Source of the DNA: Gymnopus androsaceus JB14
Taxonomy: Eukaryota > Basidiomycota > Agaricomycetes > Agaricales > Omphalotaceae
Assembly: GCA_009733575.1 (NCBI GenBank)
Contig: ML769522.1
Span: 83,384 to 147,383 of the forward strand
Length of the DNA: 64,000 nt
Direction of reading: 5' to 3'
The notes under the pieces are model-generated. The model was given only the letters and a program-made list of their open reading frames with translations. It was not told the origin of the DNA and did no database searches. Made by a program: the position numbers and the translations under genes. Shown piece by piece: positions 58,068 through 64,000 of this stretch (the first letter of the stretch is position 1; each line of letters opens with the position of its first letter).

Positions 58068-59220
58068 TCACTCATTGGCTGAAGCAACAAGGCGTGCAGG
58101 AATGTGAGGAAGACCAAGGTCACTTATAGCTTTGTGAGAGTCACAAAGAAGATTCCCAATAGACAGACAAACACAATTGCCTATGAGCTGCGTAGCCCAA
58201 GATGATAGAGAGACTCGGGTGTACTGAAGTGAACTAGGCTGCTCATATGGGGAAAATTCAAGTTCTCGTTCAGAGATATACTTTGAATTTGAGGACGGGT
58301 AGCTGTAACAATGGCAATAGATTTTTTCAATCTCAACGGGTTTGACAGCAGTGTACCCTGGAGAAATGCTTGCAAGCTGTTCCAATGACATTCGCTGATA
58401 CCCAACGAGATGTTCGAGTTTTTTGGAGGTAGCTGCTGGAGTACGATGCAAAAAAGGCTGTGATCGAGTCGTAACGTAAGTCATCAAGTAAAAATTTTAT
58501 GGCTGATTCCATTTTCTCCTCTGCACTAAACTTCTTTGCCCGAAGATGAGGCTGAGTATGAGAAAAGTTGGGATTAGACAGACTCATCCACTGCTCAGTG
58601 TTAGGACGTGTCGATGTAGTTGCCGGTAGAGGTGGCGAAGGATCTGAATTAAACCCCCAAAGTGATCCGAGTGAGGTTTCAGAGGTGGAAGAATTGAACT
58701 TGGAATGAGTCTGATTGGATATGTGAGAGAGAGCCTGAATTGTGCTGGTTGAAGGTGTAACAGGACTGGATAACATTCTGAAAGGATATAATGGTGTGGA
58801 GATCCTTGACTGTGAGAGGAGAGTGTAGTTCGATGCATTCGAAGATGGCGTCAACAAACTTACTGGGACTGAAGGAGCTATATTAACACTAATGGGCTGT
58901 CCTCGCGGTTTCTGAGCTGGACGAGGCGCTTCAACAAAACTATCATCTGCACAAGTATAGTTCGGTGGTGGAGGACAGATAAATGATGTCCCCGATGTAT
59001 TCGAAAGATGTGAGCTTCCTGTTTGCGCAGTCAAAGAGCTCGGTAACAAGGCTGGATGTGATGAAGATGTAGGTTGATTTCCCCCACTCGAACATGGATT
59101 TTTGCGTTCAGACTGAACCATCAGCAAAGGAATGCAATTTAAATCTGATTTTCGGCACAAAAAGCGAGACAAAGAGCTGTATTTCGTTTTAAGCTGAGGA
59201 AACGAATTGACAGAGATCAC
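58068..59220 (-). CDS. unrecognised Ser/Pro-rich ORFs, possibly two exons or a frameshifted gene
   Basis: A 295-codon frame (59220-58333) is Ser/Thr/Pro-rich up to about residue 220, then becomes helical (KKFSAEEKMESAIKFLLDDL). An overlapping frame (58487-58068) begins where the first loses protein-like character and reads EHLVGYQRMSLEQLASISPG. Together they suggest one gene with a frame change near 58480. No family is recognised. A disordered N-terminus ahead of a helical segment would fit the start of a large lineage-specific protein. Confidence 0.4.
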
Positions 59221-60089
59221 AAGACAATTATTAGATAATAAGCCGCTTGCCTGCCAAGTACTCCGTGCAAACTAGCAGACCACATACATACACATCGTGC
59301 AGATCGTCAGTATGTATTGCGGTCAGGGGAGACTACCTTTTCGTGTGACATTCCGCCAACGAGGATTCTTGAATCTTTGCATTGCTTCTGAAACTTGAGT
59401 CTGTGCTAGATCGGTGCAAGATCGGTGCTAGATTGTGTAAGCCATCCCCTCCAAGTCCATAGCTTCAACGACGTCCGAATTCTTCTGCAGGGTCATACAG
59501 CAGCTGTACATAACCCCTCTGTCCCACATTCAATCTTATACTTGTTACGTGGACTATTTAACCAAATTTGCTTTTGGACACTAAGTAGATATCTCCGGAC
59601 ATCTCAGTAACTTCACACCCCGAAACTTCGAAATTGTGGCTAATAATACGAATCGACCCGTACAGTCCCCTGTCCCAATAATTAATCCAAATTCTGCAGA
59701 GTTCCCGCCATTCGCAACTCAATTGGAGAAGTCTGCGTATTCGACATATAGTACAGGGAAGACAATTCCGGCTTTATAAACCTTTCGTTGTTGGATGTTA
59801 TTTAAGTTTTCCCTTGCCGCTCCATGTAAATAGGGATGGTACAGCCTAGGCCTACAACCAACCGCAGTGCGCTCTTTCATGCTACTACAGTCGGTACCCA
59901 ACTTATCTCTTCTACTAGTTGTCACCACTACCATTATTGGTATCGCTCAGATTCTGACGGTGTTTAGAGTCTATCTTCGGGGTCGCTCTAAACGTCTTTG
60001 GTGAGACAATGCATGGGCCTTTTTAACAATGCTTCTTTCTGAAGTTGTGCTCATTTCCAGACGGATACTCCTGGTGCGTGTCTGTCCAG
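59221..60089. other. repeat-derived sequence without a gene
   Basis: Includes 59344-59583, which recurs near the right end of the window. The rest shows no supported feature. Confidence 0.45.
59344..59583. repeat. direct repeat, copy 1
   Basis: Matches 63514-63719 in the same orientation, with small gaps: GACATTCCGCCAACGA, CTTCTGCAGGGTCATACAGC-like text and TTACGTGGACTAT. Confidence 0.8.
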
Positions 60090-60367
60090 TTGATAAACTT
60101 AAAACAAGTTGACGACATTTTTACCAGAACTTGGCCACTCCACTTATATTGTAGCGTATTGGTTAGTGCTTGAAGCAAAGTTGGTGAAATGTTTTTGCTC
60201 AATTGACGTCACCTAGGCTCGCTGCAATTTCGTTCACGTGCACGCTATGGTGACCTTGAATTTTTTACAAAAATTTTTTCCATCGTAAATAATGAAGAGC
60301 AGGGCTGCTCGTATGAGCTGCATTTTCTCCGTTATCCGGCTCATACCTCCACTGTTCAAGTTGCGAC
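60090..60367. repeat. ~278-bp inverted repeat, left copy
   Basis: Inverted match to 63724-64000 with only about six differences. It begins TTGATAAACTTAAAACAAGT and ends CCACTGTTCAAGTTGCGAC. The right copy runs to the end of the window, so the full length is unknown. Confidence 0.93.
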
Positions 60368-60539
60368 AAGTTTCCGAGTGGACGGCTGTAGTATTCCTCT
60401 TCATGTGGATTGGTACCGCTGCACAAACAACATACATTTGTGCCTCTGATCGTTCTTGGTATTTTCGTTATTCACAGAAAACAGACCAGAAGGACTCAGG
60501 AGGCGGGAACTTGATTCTTGAAAGAAAAAGAATTTAAAG

Positions 60540-61702
60540 ATGGCGCTGAGTTTCATTGGGTACGTCTCGTTCTTCAAAACAATGAAAACTTCTGATTACC
60601 TTCTAGGAAACCAATTTCGCTCATCTCACACTCGGATGTGCGGTACCGAGGTATTTTGGCCGGAATTGACCCAGCTGCAAGTACAATTCAGCTGTCGAAA
60701 GGTATGCTCAATAGTTTTCATTGTACTTCTCCTGCTCATCCTGCTTTCCTAGTGTACTCAATGGGTACTGAAAACCGCCGACCTGCTCAAGAATTTATTC
60801 CTCCAGTACCAAATCCCTACGAATACATCATTTTCCGTGCCTCAGAAGTTAAGGACCTTGCTGTTGACCAAACCGTGGAACCGGTAAGAGGAAGAAGCGT
60901 ACACGATGACCCTGCCGTGTTAGGCGCTTCCCAACATCCGCCACCTCCTCAACCAGCACCACAACCAGCGCCATTACAAACTCAGCCACAACCGTCTTCT
61001 ACCGCAGCTACTACGCGCGCGCAGCGCTTGCATACTGCCACAGCGTCCCTTGAGACCGTCGAACGTGCATTGGGTGACCTTCGCGTCTCTCAGCCAGCGA
61101 ATGGTAACGGTACTCACAGTGGCACTGGAAGACGCCGCGGAGGTGGCCCACCTGTCCCGCTCAAAGTCCCTACAACTGACTTTGATTTCGAGACTTCCAA
61201 TCTCCGCTTTGTCAAGGAAACTCACGAAGACTCGGATGAGACTTCGTCCGACGAGGACAGTAATCAGGCCGAGAACAGCAAAGCAAAGTCGAAACAAAAC
61301 GGTGCATACGATCCCTCCAAATCCTTCTTTGACTTGCTTACTCCCGGTCCTCCGGCTGCACCTGGTGCACAAGGACAAGGCCAAGGACACGGTCGAGGAC
61401 ATCCTCGTTCTGGCGCCCCTGGTGGCCATCCAGGCCATTCCCTAGCTCGAGCCAGGCGCGAGCAGGAGCGCGAGAGGAACGTGGCGACGTTTGGTGAACC
61501 TGGTCCTAACCGAACTGGCTTTGCCCGTCCTGGAGGCGCATATGGTATGGGTCCTTCCCATCCGAACGCAAGGGGCGGAAGGCCTAGAGGTGGTCCACGA
61601 GGTAATGGAGGTCGAGGTGGAGGAAGGCGTCCTCCTCCGAACGCGAATGTGGGTGCAATCGTGCCTGCAGTTATTGGTGCTAGTTCTGGCGTGAGGGTTT
61701 GA
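60540..61702 (+). CDS. SCD6: Scd6/Lsm14-family mRNA-decapping regulator, copy 2
   Basis: Exons 60540-60559, 60607-60701 and 60753-61702 give 354 residues, the same structure as copy 1. LSm14 domain, FDF (TDFDFETSNLRF), FFD (YDPSKSFFDLL) and RGG tail are all intact. Only one amino-acid change was noticed: PPVPDPYEY in copy 1 is PPVPNPYEY here. Other differences are silent. The promoter copied is only 76 bp long (from 60464), so expression may depend on new flanking sequence. It lies between ~278-bp inverted repeats. Confidence 0.92.
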
Positions 61703-61849
61703 ATAAGTAATTTGTGTACCATCATTAAATGCTGTTGCTGCGTAGTACATCTACATTTGCTAGTTTCGTTTTCGGGTAATCTCATATTTTCCACTGGACC
61801 AGGTACGAGACCAGGTACGAGCGCAGAAAGCATCTTGTTTATTGTAATC

Positions 61850-61927
61850 ACGGTGCATATAAGCATTAGCATTCCATCCAACGGTAATAATCATCAATAG
61901 AACGTTTTGTAGTAATGTTTTCAAAAT
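61850..61927 (-). pseudogene. F-box gene 3' stub
   Basis: Sequence equivalent to the last codons of F-box gene 1 (47333-47394), cut off at 61927 where the match ends abruptly. Confidence 0.7.
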
Positions 61928-63053
61928 ACACATCTCGCCTCTACATGACCTCATGTGCGCTTATGGCCTAAAACCGTGGCTCATCGAGACGAAGAAAGCA
62001 GTCAGATTTGAATCCAGCTGGGTCCCTTACCTTAAACTACACATTGCGAAAACCGCGGCTCATCGAGACGAAGAAAGCAGTCAGATTTGAATCCAGCTGG
62101 GACCCTTACCTCGAACTACACATCGCGGAAGGAAAGGACGAGGCATTAAAGATGTTACAGGAGGACGACTCGGACGTCCAGTGCTTCTTGGACGGATCAG
62201 GCTAGTGACAAGGGAGGAGTTGGAGCAGCTTCGGTCCTGTACAGGAATGGGAGAGATACAATACAGGCTAGGATTGGACCAGGACCATGAAGTCTACGAA
62301 GGCGACTGTGTGGGTTTAAGTTTGGCTTTACACCTGGCCGAACAGCAACGGCTACCAATACGGAATTTATCCATCTGGCTCGATAAATCATCCATCACTG
62401 CCACCGACACTCCGGCTACGGGCACATCCACTACCTTCTCGACATCTTCCACTCCCTACTCCGTAACTTCCGCCAAACCCATCCCGACGCAACGGTTCGC
62501 ATCTGCTGGGTACTAGGTCATACAGGCGCGGCAGAAAATGAAAGAGCGGATGAGGAGGCAAAGAAAGCTGCGTCACTGCGCTCCAGCCCCAAAGCCAAGC
62601 TTCCCCAACAACTCCGCCAGCCGCTGCCCAGAAGCCAGATAGAAATTGCCCGTGTATTCAGGAAGGAGCTTGAAAACCATCACAACGATACAAGAAGTTT
62701 AAACGAATAGACTCATCCACTGCCACGTCTGCCAGCCGAGCCTATTGGAAGCTCTCCAGAGGGCTGCCAAGGAGACTACTCTGCATTCTAACCCAGCTCC
62801 GGACAGGACACAGAAGCATCTCAACGCCATACACAGAGTTGATTCACCAATTTGCCCATGCTGCGCATCACCCGGAGACAGCATACCACTATCTCATGGA
62901 ATGCCCAGCCCATAGAAACTCGAGGGACAAACTCCGGAGGAGGATTGGACATGGGAACTTCATGTATGCAGCGCTCCTAACGACTGCGGAGACACTGGGA
63001 GATCTTTTCCAATACGTGAACGAGACCGGAAGGTTCCGCCATATAGTAGGGGA
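61928..63053 (+). mobile_element. non-LTR-type retroelement 3' fragment (RNase H and zinc region)
   Basis: The + strand holds broken frames with RNase H landmarks: FLDGSG, VYEGDCVGLSLALHLAEQ, NLSIWLD and GHTGAAENERADEEAKKAA, which supply the D-E-D-D acidic residues. Downstream, LRTGHRS-type text and HYLMECPAHRNSRDKLRRRI resemble the C-terminal zinc region following the reverse transcriptase and RNase H in fungal retroelements. Several frame changes and stops (for example after FLDGSG) make it a dead remnant. The reverse-transcriptase domain is absent. Confidence 0.7.
61970..62127. repeat. 79-bp tandem duplication
   Basis: Two units start at 61970 and 62049 (AAAACCGTGGCTCATCGAGA and AAAACCGCGGCTCATCGAGA), differing at a few bases. 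Confidence 0.9.
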
Positions 63054-63157
63054 GCTTGGTCGATGCGCAATGACTTCACTGTAGCAAAGGCAGCCAATAT
63101 CAAGAGGAAGTTGGCCATGATATGTTCTTCATTACAGTACTACCCAAACAGCAGTGC
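63054..63157 (-). pseudogene. internal F-box gene fragment
   Basis: Matches F-box gene 2 at about 49480-49578 (GATGCGCAATGACTTCACTG and the CAAAGGCAGCCAATATC stretch) with small changes. It lies directly after the retroelement fragment. Confidence 0.8.
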
Positions 63158-63513
63158 AATGCCTGCACAGCTCCCAAAGAAGATTGCAGGGAAGGGGAGG
63201 AATGAGGTTGGTCATGTGCAAAAGGGATGGGTTGAGATGCAGGAGATGACAAAGCTGAAGAACAGCCAAGAAAGCAAGTAGGGCTTAGGGAGAATGGGAA
63301 GAAGCATGGCAAGGAGAAGAACACTGCAAGTAACACAAACAATTTAGGTTCCACGCAGCTCCCGAGCTGAATTTTTTGCCCGCTGAAATGTGTTTTCGGC
63401 ACAACTTTCAGCGATCATTTCAGCAGTCACTTCAGCAGTCACTTTGACCGTCCCTAACATATATCATTATACCTGTACTCGAAGGAGTCGGGGTCTCGCG
63501 AAGCGGGACGTTC
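63158..63513. other. unrecognised sequence
   Basis: A short Lys/Gln-rich frame (63168-63281) is present but no domain or repeat match is seen. Confidence 0.35.
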
Positions 63514-63719
63514 AGACATTCCGCCAACGAATCTTTGCATTGCTTCCGAAACTTGATCGTTACCTGTCTGTGCTAGATCGGTGCTAGATCGTGTAAGCCA
63601 TCCCCTCTAAGTCGCGTCCGAATTCTTCTGCAGGGCCATACAGCAGCTGTACATAACCTGCCCCACATTTAATCTTATACTTGTTACGTGGACTATCTAA
63701 CCAAATTTGCTCTTGGACA
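63514..63719. repeat. direct repeat, copy 2
   Basis: Second copy of 59344-59583. Here it abuts the right inverted repeat, whereas copy 1 is about 500 bp from the left one. Confidence 0.8.
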
Positions 63720-63723
63720 ATCA

Positions 63724-64000
63724 GTCGCAACTTGAACAGTGGAGGTATGAGCCGGATAACGGAGAAAATGTGGCTCATACGAGCAGCCCTGCTCTTCATT
63801 ATTTACGATGGAAAAAAATTTTGAAAAAATTCAAGGTCACCATAGCGTGCATGTGAACGAAATTGCAGCGAGCCTAGGTGACGTCAATTGAGCAAAAACA
63901 TTTCACCAACTTTGCTTCAAGCACTAACCAATACGCTACAATATAAGTGGAGTGGCCAAGTTCTGGTAAAAACGTCGTCAACTTGTTTTAAGTTTATCAA
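63724..64000. repeat. ~278-bp inverted repeat, right copy (runs off the window)
   Basis: Inverted copy of 60090-60367. It reaches the last base of the window. Confidence 0.93.

Larger units (their letters stand above)
60464..61927. repeat. recent segmental duplication, unit 2
   Basis: Near-identical to 45913-47394. It ends in the last bases of an F-box gene (TTTTCAAAAT), after which unrelated retroelement sequence starts. Confidence 0.95.

Overview
The window looks like nuclear DNA of a mushroom-forming basidiomycete (Agaricomycetes). Genes are dense on both strands and split by many introns of about 50 nt with GT..AG ends. The families are typical of that group: DUF6534 membrane proteins, F-box/leucine-rich proteins, a DUF6589 protein, Rho-like proteins fused to a second G domain, and small transposons with TA target duplications. 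No organism can be named from sequence alone.

Layout. 1-6 kb is AT-rich and gene-poor: a TA-flanked inverted-repeat element, an array of a 10-bp dyad motif, and a tRNA-like sequence. 6.6-10.2 kb holds two tandem paralogues, each with two copies of an unnamed domain. 11.4-13.3 kb is a DUF6534 gene (-). 16-19.6 kb has a SET-domain gene and a Nudix hydrolase gene. 20.4-21.6 kb is a DIM1-type rRNA dimethylase copy (-) with an internal stop. 21.9-26.8 kb has two tandem Rho/G-domain fusion genes; the first is dead and carries a MITE. 28.1-29.7 kb is a broken F-box gene. 29.9-31.5 kb is a Ugo1-like gene (-). 32.1-35.0 kb has two secreted-protein paralogues, both damaged. 35.6-40.9 kb is a tricalbin gene with SMP and five C2 domains. 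41.5-43.2 kb holds nested MITEs, an SDR pseudogene and another MITE. 43.3-45.4 kb is a MYND-finger gene (-). 46.0-47.2 kb is an Scd6/Lsm14 gene, followed by three F-box genes on the minus strand (47.3-52.7 kb). 52.8-55.8 kb is a 3-kb terminal-inverted-repeat element carrying only the 3' parts of a DUF6589 gene and a RecQ-like gene, arranged back to back. 56.6-59.2 kb has a second SDR pseudogene and an unrecognised Ser/Pro-rich ORF. 60.1-64.0 kb holds a second, nearly identical Scd6 gene between inverted repeats of about 278 bp, with retrotransposon and F-box debris.

Two themes run through the window. First, repeated duplication: Scd6 plus its convergent F-box gene, the SDR segment, the G-domain genes, the secreted genes and the two-domain pair. 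Second, damage in conserved genes: single-base gains (mostly one base added to a short run) crowd the 28-45 kb part, while several lineage-specific genes are open. The gains may be consensus errors or real decay of redundant copies; the sequence alone does not decide. The most novel candidate is the 3-kb element, which looks like an internal-deletion derivative of a larger transposon encoding a DUF6589 protein and a RecQ-family helicase transcribed divergently.
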